Position numbers and translations under genes: made by a program. The notes beneath the pieces were generated by a model. It was not told where the DNA came from. It searched no databases and saw only the letters and a list, made by a program, of their open reading frames with translations. A stretch of 6,322 nt of DNA, from positions 1 to 6,322 of the forward strand of contig CATPAW010000148.1 in NCBI GenBank assembly GCA_955652255.1, given 5' to 3'. Below are positions 1 through 5,607 of the stretch, one piece after another; positions within the stretch are counted from its first letter, which is position 1; each line of letters starts with the position of its first letter. This DNA comes from an uncultured Chthoniobacterales bacterium (GTDB taxonomy: Bacteria; Verrucomicrobiota; Verrucomicrobiia; Chthoniobacterales; UBA10450).

Positions 1-201
1 ATGCACACCGGCTCAAACAAGGCGGATGTCGTTTTGGATGAAGATCGCGTTCTTACAAAATGGAGCGATTCCAACGACGTTTATCTGATCGTTGAGCAGA
101 AGCGCGTCGCGTACTGGGAAAACCTGTTGACCCAGCGCTTTTACATTTATCATCAGGTCACGGCCTGCGGCGCATACGTCGTCTTGAGTAACCGGCTATA
201 A
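1..201 (+). CDS. C-terminal end of a putative GT39/ArnT-like glycosyltransferase (5' partial)
   Basis: Frame 1 is open from the first base to a TAA at 199-201, so this is most likely the last 66 codons of a gene that begins before the window; the ATG at position 1 is probably internal. The visible residues read like the soluble tail of ArnT/PMT-type (GT39) membrane glycosyltransferases. A Trp is followed by 'SNDVYLIVEQKRV' (about residues 24-36), then a stretch on ligand or height position, and the chain ends 'GAYVVLSNRL', like the 'RVYLV...GxYVVLSN' endings of that family. Members transfer a sugar from a polyprenyl-phosphate donor at the membrane. No catalytic loop or membrane segment is visible here, so the call rests on the tail alone. 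Another membrane protein with a similar tail is possible. Confidence 0.5.
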   Translation: MHTGSNKADVVLDEDRVLTKWSDSNDVYLIVEQKRVAYWENLLTQRFYIYHQVTACGAYVVLSNRL

Positions 202-270
202 CGGCGCCCGGGCGGACGATCTCCATTTGAAAAATCCAGGGCGCGGCTTAATGTGCCGGGTCAATTTTGC

Positions 271-275
271 AGGGA
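271..275 (+). promoter_or_regulatory. Ribosome binding site of the small basic protein gene
   Basis: AGGGA lies 9 bases before the ATG at 285. It supports that start and shows that the short frame at 285-440 is translated in its own right. Confidence 0.5.
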
Positions 276-284
276 AACAAGTTT

Positions 285-440
285 ATGTCGCAGCATCGCA
301 GTTTAAAAGGCGCCAGCACCATCGCGGCCAAGCGCAATGTCCTGAAACGCTTTGAGCGCGTCGAACTTCTCAAGAAGCGCGCGCAGTGGAAGGAAGGCAG
401 CAAAGTCATCGGCCTTCCCAAAACGAAACCGGACGCCTGA
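285..440 (+). CDS. PVC small basic protein (51 aa)
   Basis: An ATG at 285 opens a 51-codon frame ending in TGA at 438-440. The product begins MSQHRSLKGA, continues through a Lys/Arg-rich helix-like middle (NVLKRFERVELLKKR, about residues 18-32) and ends GLPKTKPDA. This size, charge and wording ('SLKG', 'KRNVLKRFER', 'W.EG..V.GLPKTKP') match the small basic protein (TIGR04137-type) found across Verrucomicrobia and Chlamydiae and described as a PVC signature protein. In the literature it is thought to have a housekeeping role with unspecific nucleic-acid binding; its exact job is not known. AGGGA at 271-275 gives a suitable ribosome binding site. It stands alone between a glycosyltransferase tail and an rRNA-modifying enzyme on the same strand. 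The identification comes from recall of the family, not from a search. Confidence 0.88.
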   Translation: MSQHRSLKGASTIAAKRNVLKRFERVELLKKRAQWKEGSKVIGLPKTKPDA

Positions 441-442
441 TC

Positions 443-537
443 GCAGAGGTGATTCGTTAAAAAAGTTACAAAGTTAAAACGGTAACAGCGCGTTTGCTTT
501 TTTAACGATGTAACCCTTTTAACTTTGTAACCTCTGC
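443..537. repeat. AT-rich intergenic inverted-repeat element of 8-bp GTTAMAAA-like units
   Basis: The gap between the small basic protein gene and the pseudouridine synthase gene is filled by a structured element. Arm B at 465-486 and arm B' at 510-531 are inverted repeats matching at 20 of 22 positions. An outer pair, GCAGAGG at 443-449 and CCTCTGC at 531-537, extends them. A third pair, CGTTAAAAAAG at 455-465 and CTTTTTTAACG at 497-507, is perfect over 11 bases but crosses the B pair, so the two pairings exclude each other in a simple hairpin. Each arm is itself a run of 8-base units: GTTAAAAAA, GTTACAAA and GTTAAAAC on plus; GTTACAAA, GTTAAAAG and GGTTACAT on minus. No U-run follows the stem, so it is not a standard rho-independent terminator. 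It may be a dispersed repeat, a leader structure or an AT-rich promoter region. Confidence 0.75.
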
Positions 538-538
538 C

Positions 539-1243
539 TTGCGTCTCAACCGCTTCCTCGCCGCAGCCGGCGTCGGCTCGCGCCGTCGTTGCGATGAGTT
601 GATCGAAGCCGGCCACGTCACGATCAACGGAAAGCCGTGCACCCACTTCAGCATTCGGCCGGGCGAGCGCGACCACGTGAAGGTAGATGGCAAACTTGTC
701 GACGTCGATCTTCCATTCACGATTATTTTACACAAACCGGCCGGTTTTGTTTCCACCAAAAGCGACCCTCACGCGCGCGACACAATTTTCGATTTGCTTC
801 CGAGAAAATTCCCGCGGCTCTTCAGCGTTGGCCGGCTCGATGCGCAAAGTGAGGGTCTGCTCATTCTCACAAACGATGGCGAGCTCGCGCAACGCCTCAC
901 TCATCCGCGTTACAAGATCGACAAGGAATATAAGGTCACGTTAGATCGACAATGGGATCCGGCGCTCGCTGCGAAATTGCTGCGCGGGATTTTTCTTGGA
1001 GGCCAGCACGCCCAAATTGCGCGTGTGCATTCCGTCACCCCGACGCGTTTGCGCGTTGTCCTGCGCCAGGGCATTAATCGTCAGATTCGCCGAATGTTTG
1101 AACAAGTTGGTTATGAAGTGAAACGGCTCGTGCGCATCCGAATTGGAAGTCTCCGCCTCGGCGATTTGCCGCGCGGCCACTGGCGCGCGCTGACCAAACG
1201 GGAGATCGACTCTTTAAAGCAAAATGAAACTCGACGGCTGTAG
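539..1243 (+). CDS. RluB/RsuA-family 23S rRNA pseudouridine synthase
   Basis: This 234-residue enzyme should isomerise a uridine in rRNA to pseudouridine during ribosome assembly in the cytoplasm. Residues 1-60 form an S4 RNA-binding domain (RLNRFLAAAGVGSRRRCDEL). The catalytic domain follows, with KPAGFVST (66-73), the signature GRLDAQSEGLLILTNDGEL from residue 98 with catalytic Asp101, and a C-terminal NRQIRRMFEQVGYEVKRL motif (180-197). 'DPHARDTIFDLLP' (76-88) resembles RluB-type enzymes more than RluE or RluF, so 23S rRNA is the likely substrate, but the exact target base is inferred. The start is TTG at 539: no ATG or GTG lies between it and the in-frame TAA at 503-505, and the S4 domain begins at once. 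No Shine-Dalgarno sequence is visible, and the inverted repeat ends one base before the start. The last 20 bases overlap the SDR gene. Confidence 0.93.
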   Translation: MRLNRFLAAAGVGSRRRCDELIEAGHVTINGKPCTHFSIRPGERDHVKVDGKLVDVDLPFTIILHKPAGFVSTKSDPHARDTIFDLLPRKFPRLFSVGRLDAQSEGLLILTNDGELAQRLTHPRYKIDKEYKVTLDRQWDPALAAKLLRGIFLGGQHAQIARVHSVTPTRLRVVLRQGINRQIRRMFEQVGYEVKRLVRIRIGSLRLGDLPRGHWRALTKREIDSLKQNETRRL

Positions 1244-2024
1244 CGCGCTTATCACGGGCGCTTCGGTCGGAATCGGCCGGGAATTTGCGCGACAACTTGC
1301 AAATCGCGCCGGCGCGCTTGTCCTCGTCGCACGCCGAAGTGAGCGATTAGCAGATCTGCGCGAGGAACTGATAAAGCGTAATCCCAAGTTGAATATCCAT
1401 GTCCGCGTTGTCAATCTTGCCGACGAATCGCAAATCGATGAACTCGCGCGACGACTTGAAGCGGAGAAGATCGACATCGATCTTTTGATCAACAATGCGG
1501 GGCTCGGCGATAGCGGTCCCTTTGCGACCAGCGATCCCGCGCGCAACCAGCAGATCATGCTCGTGAACATGATCGCGCTGACTTCGCTCACCCGCCGTTT
1601 GCTGCCTCAAATGATCGCGAGGAAACGCGGCGCCATTTTGAACGTCAGCTCGTCCGCCGGTTTCCTTCCGATTCCCGGATTCGCGGTTTACGCAGCGACG
1701 AAAGCTTACGTGGCGAGCTTTTCGGAAGCGCTCCGCGCGGAATTACGCGGCACTGGGGTGAGTGTCTCCACACTCTGCCCGGGGCCAGTACACACCGAAT
1801 TCCAAGAAGTCGCGAAACGTCCTGGCGGCCAGCCCGAAGCCGGGCCGGAGTTCGTTCACGTTCCAGTCGAACAAGTCGCGCACGATGGACTTGCCGCGGT
1901 GCAAGCCGACCGACCGCTCGTCATCCCCGGTTTCGCAATGAAACTTGGGATGTTTCTCGTGCGACTAACGCCGATGTCGATCCTGCGGTGCGTTTGGCGG
2001 TTCTCCGCGGAGCGCGGCCGTTAA
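1224..2024 (+). CDS. Classical SDR-family NAD(P)-dependent oxidoreductase
   Basis: This 266-residue Rossmann-fold protein has every classical short-chain dehydrogenase mark. These are the cofactor-binding TGASVGIG (11-18), ARR at 36-38 at the end of strand 2 (two arginines favour NADP(H)), NNAG (90-93), structural Asn115, and the catalytic set Ser143, Tyr156 and Lys160 in YAATK. PGPVHTEF follows at 186-193. The hydrophobic C-terminus (about 233-261, 'LVIPGFAMKLGMFLVRLTP...') resembles DltE/YqjQ-type SDRs, whose tails may touch the membrane. The substrate cannot be read from the sequence. The ATG at 1224 lies inside the pseudouridine synthase gene, 20 bases before that gene's end, so the two are probably co-transcribed and perhaps translationally coupled. 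The nearest purine-rich site, GGGAG at 1200-1204, is too far away to be a good ribosome binding site. It ends 7 bases from the convergent redoxin gene. Confidence 0.93.
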   Translation: MKLDGCSALITGASVGIGREFARQLANRAGALVLVARRSERLADLREELIKRNPKLNIHVRVVNLADESQIDELARRLEAEKIDIDLLINNAGLGDSGPFATSDPARNQQIMLVNMIALTSLTRRLLPQMIARKRGAILNVSSSAGFLPIPGFAVYAATKAYVASFSEALRAELRGTGVSVSTLCPGPVHTEFQEVAKRPGGQPEAGPEFVHVPVEQVAHDGLAAVQADRPLVIPGFAMKLGMFLVRLTPMSILRCVWRFSAERGR

Positions 2025-2031
2025 TCGCAAA

Positions 2032-2640
2032 TCAATTATATTTAATCCCGCAACCGTACGGCCGCGTGTTCGTCGTCGTCACTGGTTTGCCGGCGAGTGA
2101 TTCGTCGAGCGCGACTTTGACGTAATTCGTCGAACTGGGAATGTCGGCCGGGTTGGGCGTGGCTTTGCTGTCGATTGCGCCTTCGTACGCGATTTTACCC
2201 TCAGGACTAATCACGACCATGTTCGGCGTGTTTTTGGCGCCGTAAGCGCGGCCCGCTTTGCCTTCCGGATCGAGAAGCAGCGCGGTTTGATGTGTTTTCC
2301 AAGCGGTCGTGACTTTCTCAGCTTGTTCAGGAGTCATATTGCCCTCGCTGCCGGGTGCATTAGAATCAATCGTCAGCCACACGACGCCTTTGCTGGTATA
2401 TTCTTCTTGCAGCTTCTGCATGTTGCCGCTGCCGTAATGCTTTTTCACGAACGGGCATTCCGGATTGAACCACTCCAGCACGACATATTTGCCTTTGTAT
2501 TGCGACAGCGAATGGGTCTGCCCTTTCGCGTCGGTGAGCGAAAAGTCGGGCGCGGCGTTGCCAACCGGCGGCGAATCAAGCGCCAAGAGCGTCGTGGTTG
2601 CGAGTGAAGCGAGAATTGTGAGGATCGATTTGGTTTTCAT
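2032..2640 (-). CDS. Exported peroxiredoxin-like redoxin (PRX-like 1 type)
   Basis: The 202-residue product starts with a signal peptide (MKTKSILTILASLATTTLLAL) and then a redoxin/AhpC-TSA fold: 'VGNAAPDFSLTDAKGQTHSLSQYKGK' strands, then VVLEWFNPECPFVKKHY (53-69) with Cys62. This is one cysteine at the place of the first cysteine of a thioredoxin CxxC, with no partner three residues later and no standard Prx TxxC site. That pattern fits the 'peroxiredoxin-like 1' group. 'KNTPNMVVISPEGKIAYEG' (136-153) holds the cis-Pro loop, and the tail RPYGCGIKY (193-201) carries the only other cysteine, Cys197. It should act in the periplasm, perhaps reducing a peroxide or a protein disulfide; the substrate is unknown. 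The ATG lies 3 bases after the stop of the DsbD-like gene, with no clear ribosome binding site, so coupled translation is likely. DsbD-like reduction of this protein is inferred. Confidence 0.85.
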   Translation of the reverse strand: MKTKSILTILASLATTTLLALDSPPVGNAAPDFSLTDAKGQTHSLSQYKGKYVVLEWFNPECPFVKKHYGSGNMQKLQEEYTSKGVVWLTIDSNAPGSEGNMTPEQAEKVTTAWKTHQTALLLDPEGKAGRAYGAKNTPNMVVISPEGKIAYEGAIDSKATPNPADIPSSTNYVKVALDESLAGKPVTTTNTRPYGCGIKYN

Positions 2641-2643
2641 AAG

Positions 2644-4770
2644 CTATTGTGAAGCGACAGTGTGCGAGATGGTTTCAAGTTTATTCAGAATGATACTTTT
2701 GCTAAGCAATTCCGGAAAAACAATCGGTTCCGCGGATTTGCCGGGATAGAGCACATACAGTGGGACACCCGGGCGGCCAAATTGTTGCAATAATTTTGTG
2801 ATGACCGGATCGCCGTTCGTCCAATCGGCTTTCAGTTTGACAATACCGCGGCGCTGAAACGCTTCGCGCACGGCGGCGCTTTCCAGCACGCTGGCCTCGT
2901 TGAATTTGCAGGTCAGGCACCAGGCCGCCGTAAAATCGACAAAGACGGAGCGGCCTTGTTCCAACTCTTCTTGCAAACGCTCAGGTGTGAAAGCCTGCCA
3001 GCCGCCCGCAAGTTGCGAACTTGTCGCGAGCTTGGACGAACGAAACTTGTCACCAATGAAGTAAATTCCGCTGAGCACGAGCAAGATCGACATCGTAATT
3101 ATCGCGATCGTCTTGGCTCGGGTTGAGGCAACCGGCGAAATGAATGCGCCTTTCATCCAGCAGGCGATGCTGACTACAAGCAAAAAACATGAAGCCCAGA
3201 TGATGCCGTCGAGGCCGCGTTGCGCGCCAAGCACGTAGAGGAGAAAGAGCAAGGTCGCGAGAAGCAGAAAACCCATGAACTGTTTCACGTGCGCCATCCA
3301 CGGACCCGGCTTCGGCAAAAGTCGCAACCAGGCCGGTTGCGCACAGAGCAGCAAATACGGGGCGCTCATTCCAGCCGCGATTGCCACAAACATCGACAAT
3401 ATGATGGCGGCCGATTGCGTGAAGGCGAAGCCAAGCGCGGTTCCTAAAAATGGCGCGGTGCATGGCGTCGCCAGCACGGTCGCGAAAACACCTTGAAAGA
3501 ATGAGCCCGCTTCACCTTCGCCCGCGGTCCAGCTCAGCAATCCGCGGGTGGCCGTTTGCGGCAGCGAAATCTCGAAGACGCCGAAAAGATTCAGCGCAAA
3601 GACGAGAACGATCACACTCAGCAAAAGAACGAAATAAGGATTCGTGAATTGAAATCCTCCCCAGGTAACTTCGCGGCCGGCAGCTTTGAGAATAATCAGG
3701 AGCAGCGCCAGACCGACAAACCAGACGAAGATTCCCGCGGCGAACGCGAGGCCGCTGCGCCAAATTTTATGACGGCTCTGGCCGGCCTGCTGAATGAATC
3801 CGAAGATCTTGAGCGAGATCACGGGCAAGACGCACGGCATCAAATTCAAAATCAAGCCGCCAAGAAAACCAAAGAAGAGAAAGGTAAGAACCCCGCGTGC
3901 GGGAACAGAATTGGCAGGTAACGCTGCTCCGCTCTCTGCCACGCGCCAGGCGGCACGGTCATTTCCATTGGCGCGCTGGGCAAAAACGACCAGACCTTTG
4001 ATCGACGATAGACCTTTTGACGCTGACTCGATCGGAATAGCAAAAGTAATTCCGTTCCCGGTCCGCGATTCGATCTTTGGATGACCGACAACGATGTTTC
4101 CCTCTGGCAATGGATAAAAGTCAGCGACCGGATAATTCGCCAGCGTCGCGCTAGTCACGTTGAACTGGAGCTCGGAACCGACGCGGCTCCATTTCCCCTT
4201 GGCCACATCGGCCGCAGGCAAATCTTGTGGCAGCAACTGGCGATAGCGTGCAAAAAGTTCCGTGTTTGCTGGCCTGCTCGTTGTCGATATTGGGATTTCC
4301 AGTAGCAACGTGGCGCCGCCGGGGATGCAGATTTTTTCGCAAACGAGCCAGCTTGCCTCCGCGGAGAGTTTTACTGACGAATTGTCGATCTTCGCAGGCG
4401 GGATTATTTCCTGCATCAGCAGGACTTCATCCTGGTAGCCGTAGGTTTGAATATCGCCAGGGTCATTCGTTTTCAACGGAATTGGCCATTGTAGTTCGCC
4501 TACTTTCCAGCCCGGCGGCAATTTCCATTTCAGCTCTGTGGGAATTCCGGCGTCGCCGGAAAACTTCCAGTAGGTATGCCAGCCAGGCGCCATTCGAAGA
4601 AGCAACCCGGCGGTGAACTTTTTTCCGGGAACAATCGCGTTCGTGTCGGCCACGAGCTCTGCCTTGACCAGCTCTTTTCCCTCATAAGTCTGACTCTTGC
4701 CCTCCGGCGCAGCACCGACGATCAACAAGAAAATCGTCGCCGGGACGGCCAAGCGAAATGCCGACGTCAT
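2644..4770 (-). CDS. dsbD: DsbD/ScsB-type membrane thiol-disulfide electron transporter
   Basis: This protein (708 residues from the chosen start) should carry electrons from cytoplasmic thioredoxin across the inner membrane to periplasmic partners. After a signal peptide (1-21 or slightly longer) comes a large periplasmic region to about residue 290. It contains 'GWHTYWKFSGDAGIP' (63-77) and the cysteine pair Cys144/Cys148 in CEKIC. Eight hydrophobic segments follow (about 293-573), with Cys313 in LMPCVLP and Cys437 in TPCTAPF, the CcdA/DsbD transmembrane pair. A C-terminal thioredoxin domain (585-708) has WCLTC (Cys618, Cys621) and cis-Pro670 in GVPLY. E. coli DsbD has 565 residues; the extra length is in the N-terminal region, as in ScsB-type proteins. 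ATG at 4770 is preferred over GTG at 4785 because GGTAGG at 4778-4783 is 7 bases before it and the signal peptide fits better. The exported redoxin gene follows directly. Confidence 0.93.
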   Translation of the reverse strand: MTSAFRLAVPATIFLLIVGAAPEGKSQTYEGKELVKAELVADTNAIVPGKKFTAGLLLRMAPGWHTYWKFSGDAGIPTELKWKLPPGWKVGELQWPIPLKTNDPGDIQTYGYQDEVLLMQEIIPPAKIDNSSVKLSAEASWLVCEKICIPGGATLLLEIPISTTSRPANTELFARYRQLLPQDLPAADVAKGKWSRVGSELQFNVTSATLANYPVADFYPLPEGNIVVGHPKIESRTGNGITFAIPIESASKGLSSIKGLVVFAQRANGNDRAAWRVAESGAALPANSVPARGVLTFLFFGFLGGLILNLMPCVLPVISLKIFGFIQQAGQSRHKIWRSGLAFAAGIFVWFVGLALLLIILKAAGREVTWGGFQFTNPYFVLLLSVIVLVFALNLFGVFEISLPQTATRGLLSWTAGEGEAGSFFQGVFATVLATPCTAPFLGTALGFAFTQSAAIILSMFVAIAAGMSAPYLLLCAQPAWLRLLPKPGPWMAHVKQFMGFLLLATLLFLLYVLGAQRGLDGIIWASCFLLVVSIACWMKGAFISPVASTRAKTIAIITMSILLVLSGIYFIGDKFRSSKLATSSQLAGGWQAFTPERLQEELEQGRSVFVDFTAAWCLTCKFNEASVLESAAVREAFQRRGIVKLKADWTNGDPVITKLLQQFGRPGVPLYVLYPGKSAEPIVFPELLSKSIILNKLETISHTVASQ

Positions 4771-4777
4771 CCTATTA

Positions 4778-4783
4778 CCTACC
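4778..4783 (-). promoter_or_regulatory. Ribosome binding site deciding the dsbD start
   Basis: On the minus strand GGTAGG lies 7 bases before the ATG at 4770. The in-frame GTG at 4785 overlaps this motif's edge and would add five residues before the signal peptide. The site therefore favours the ATG. Confidence 0.45.
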
Positions 4784-4855
4784 ACTCGCAGCAGTTTGCA
4801 GCAACGCGCAAGCTAGCGGGCAAGATGGCTCGGGAGATGCTTCATTTTTACTGGT

Positions 4856-5065
4856 ATGCGCTCCATTCTAGCCTTATTTGCCGTGGCAGCTCTGGGCTTT
4901 GGTTTTATCTTGCACAAGAAAGACGCTCCTGAAGCCGCGGCTTCGGAAACGCAAACAAGCGAACTCTCCAAAGTAAATCAGCACAATTGGACGAAACATG
5001 CACTCGACACCAGTCGTTCCGTTGCCAAAAACGGGGCGAAGCGTCAGGAAAACCAAGTTCCTTAA
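4856..5065 (+). CDS. Small hypothetical protein with an N-terminal membrane or signal segment
   Basis: I cannot name this 69-residue protein. Residues 1-19 (MRSILALFAVAALGFGFIL) form one hydrophobic segment, then HKK marks a stop-transfer-like or cleaved boundary. The rest is polar: Ala/Glu/Ser-rich at 22-36, then a basic tail with HNWTKHALDTSRSVAKNGAK (43-62). The layout suggests a single-pass membrane protein with a short soluble tail, or a small exported protein. The hydrophobic start in exactly this frame, and the TAA at 5063-5065 just before a convergent gene, argue for a real gene. No good ribosome binding site is visible: GGGAG at 4832-4836 is 19 bases away. It is divergent from dsbD across about 85 bases (4771-4855), which must hold promoters for both, though I see no clear -35/-10 pair. 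Confidence 0.6.
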   Translation: MRSILALFAVAALGFGFILHKKDAPEAAASETQTSELSKVNQHNWTKHALDTSRSVAKNGAKRQENQVP

Positions 5066-5088
5066 ATTGTCGATCTAAGCCGACTCGG

Positions 5089-5565
5089 CTACGGAACAAC
5101 GAATATCTTCTGAGAATCCGGGTCTTTGACTTTGCTCCCGGGCGCATAGCCGCTCACATCGATGTATCCGCCGTTGGGATCGTAGGGATTAAACACCAGA
5201 CCTAGCCGACCTGGAACCGGCTCGGCGGTTGGGAACTGCGGCTGTACGGCCGTACTTCGAGGAGGCGAGCCTTTGGATTTCGTTGTGGCATTTCCGCTCG
5301 GAGTCTCCGTTGAAGACGTCCTCGAAGCAATCCGTTGCTGTTGCGATGAGCTGGGAGAGGTAACTGGCACAGGACGTCCCGGAGTAGTGACGTCCGAAGT
5401 TGTCGTGGTCGATGGCGTCGGCGGCGAATCAGCAGCGATGGCTCTGTGCACCAGATGCACCGGCGCGGTAGCGACATGATAAGAAGTGACAGCGACATCG
5501 CGCGTGGTCCGACATCCCCACAAGAGAACGCAAGTTGAAACTAAAACTCGCGCCGTCGCCTTCAT
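5089..5565 (-). CDS. Pro/Ser/Thr-rich putative lipoprotein
   Basis: The 158-residue product has a lipoprotein signal peptide: MKAT, a hydrophobic core, then the lipobox LWGC with Cys18 as the expected lipidated residue. Residues 19-46 are ordinary. Residues 47-107 are a low-complexity linker rich in Pro, Ser and Thr. Residues 117-158 look like a compact conserved end: 'PGRLGLVFNPY', then 'GYIDVSGYAPGSKVKDP', then KIFVVP at the C-terminus. Similar tails ('DV.G..PG..VKDP..GKIF.VP') occur, as I recall, in other verrucomicrobial lipoproteins of unknown role, which would place it as an envelope protein with a surface-tethered tail. The function is unknown. The ATG at 5565 has AGGAG 7 bases upstream. 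It lies 42 bases downstream of the threonine aldolase gene on the same strand, so joint transcription is possible. Confidence 0.8.
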   Translation of the reverse strand: MKATARVLVSTCVLLWGCRTTRDVAVTSYHVATAPVHLVHRAIAADSPPTPSTTTTSDVTTPGRPVPVTSPSSSQQQRIASRTSSTETPSGNATTKSKGSPPRSTAVQPQFPTAEPVPGRLGLVFNPYDPNGGYIDVSGYAPGSKVKDPDSQKIFVVP

Positions 5566-5572
5566 CTTACTG

Positions 5573-5577
5573 CTCCT
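5573..5577 (-). promoter_or_regulatory. Ribosome binding site of the lipoprotein gene
   Basis: AGGAG on the minus strand sits 7 bases before the ATG at 5565, the best ribosome binding site in the window. It confirms the lipoprotein start. Confidence 0.7.
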
Positions 5578-5607
5578 ATACAGACGTCCTTTTCACAGCG
5601 CAACTAC

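Noticed and set aside
205..214. Palindrome CGCCCGGGCG just after the glycosyltransferase stop
   Set aside because: As RNA it could form only a 3-bp stem, and no U-run follows.
248..676. A 142-codon open frame on the minus strand
   Set aside because: It runs antisense to the small basic protein gene, the inverted repeat and the S4 domain of the pseudouridine synthase. All of these are better supported, and the frame has no motif.
1214..1591. A 125-codon Ser/Arg-rich open frame on the minus strand
   Set aside because: It is antisense to the SDR cofactor-binding region, and its composition (long Ser and Arg runs) is typical of a GC-rich shadow.
3556..3921. A 121-codon open frame on the plus strand
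   Set aside because: It lies antisense to the membrane domain of the DsbD-like gene and its product is an Arg/Glu/Lys-rich, low-complexity chain with no recognisable fold, as expected of a shadow frame. The same holds for plus-strand frames at 3220-3447, 3794-4084 and 4227-4616.
5078..5090. Inverted repeat AGCCGACTCGGCT between the convergent small-protein and lipoprotein genes
   Set aside because: The stem would be only 5 bp with a 3-base loop and no U-run follows on either strand, so it does not support a terminator call.
5244..5255. Perfect 12-bp palindrome GTACGGCCGTAC
   Set aside because: It is inside the lipoprotein coding region, and about one such palindrome is expected by chance in a window of this size.
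5575..5603. A promoter-like pair on the minus strand, TTGCGC with 17 bases to TATAGG
   Set aside because: The spacing is right, but the -35 matches only 3 of 6 bases and the -10 overlaps the ribosome binding site AGGAG. A transcript started there would lack the site.
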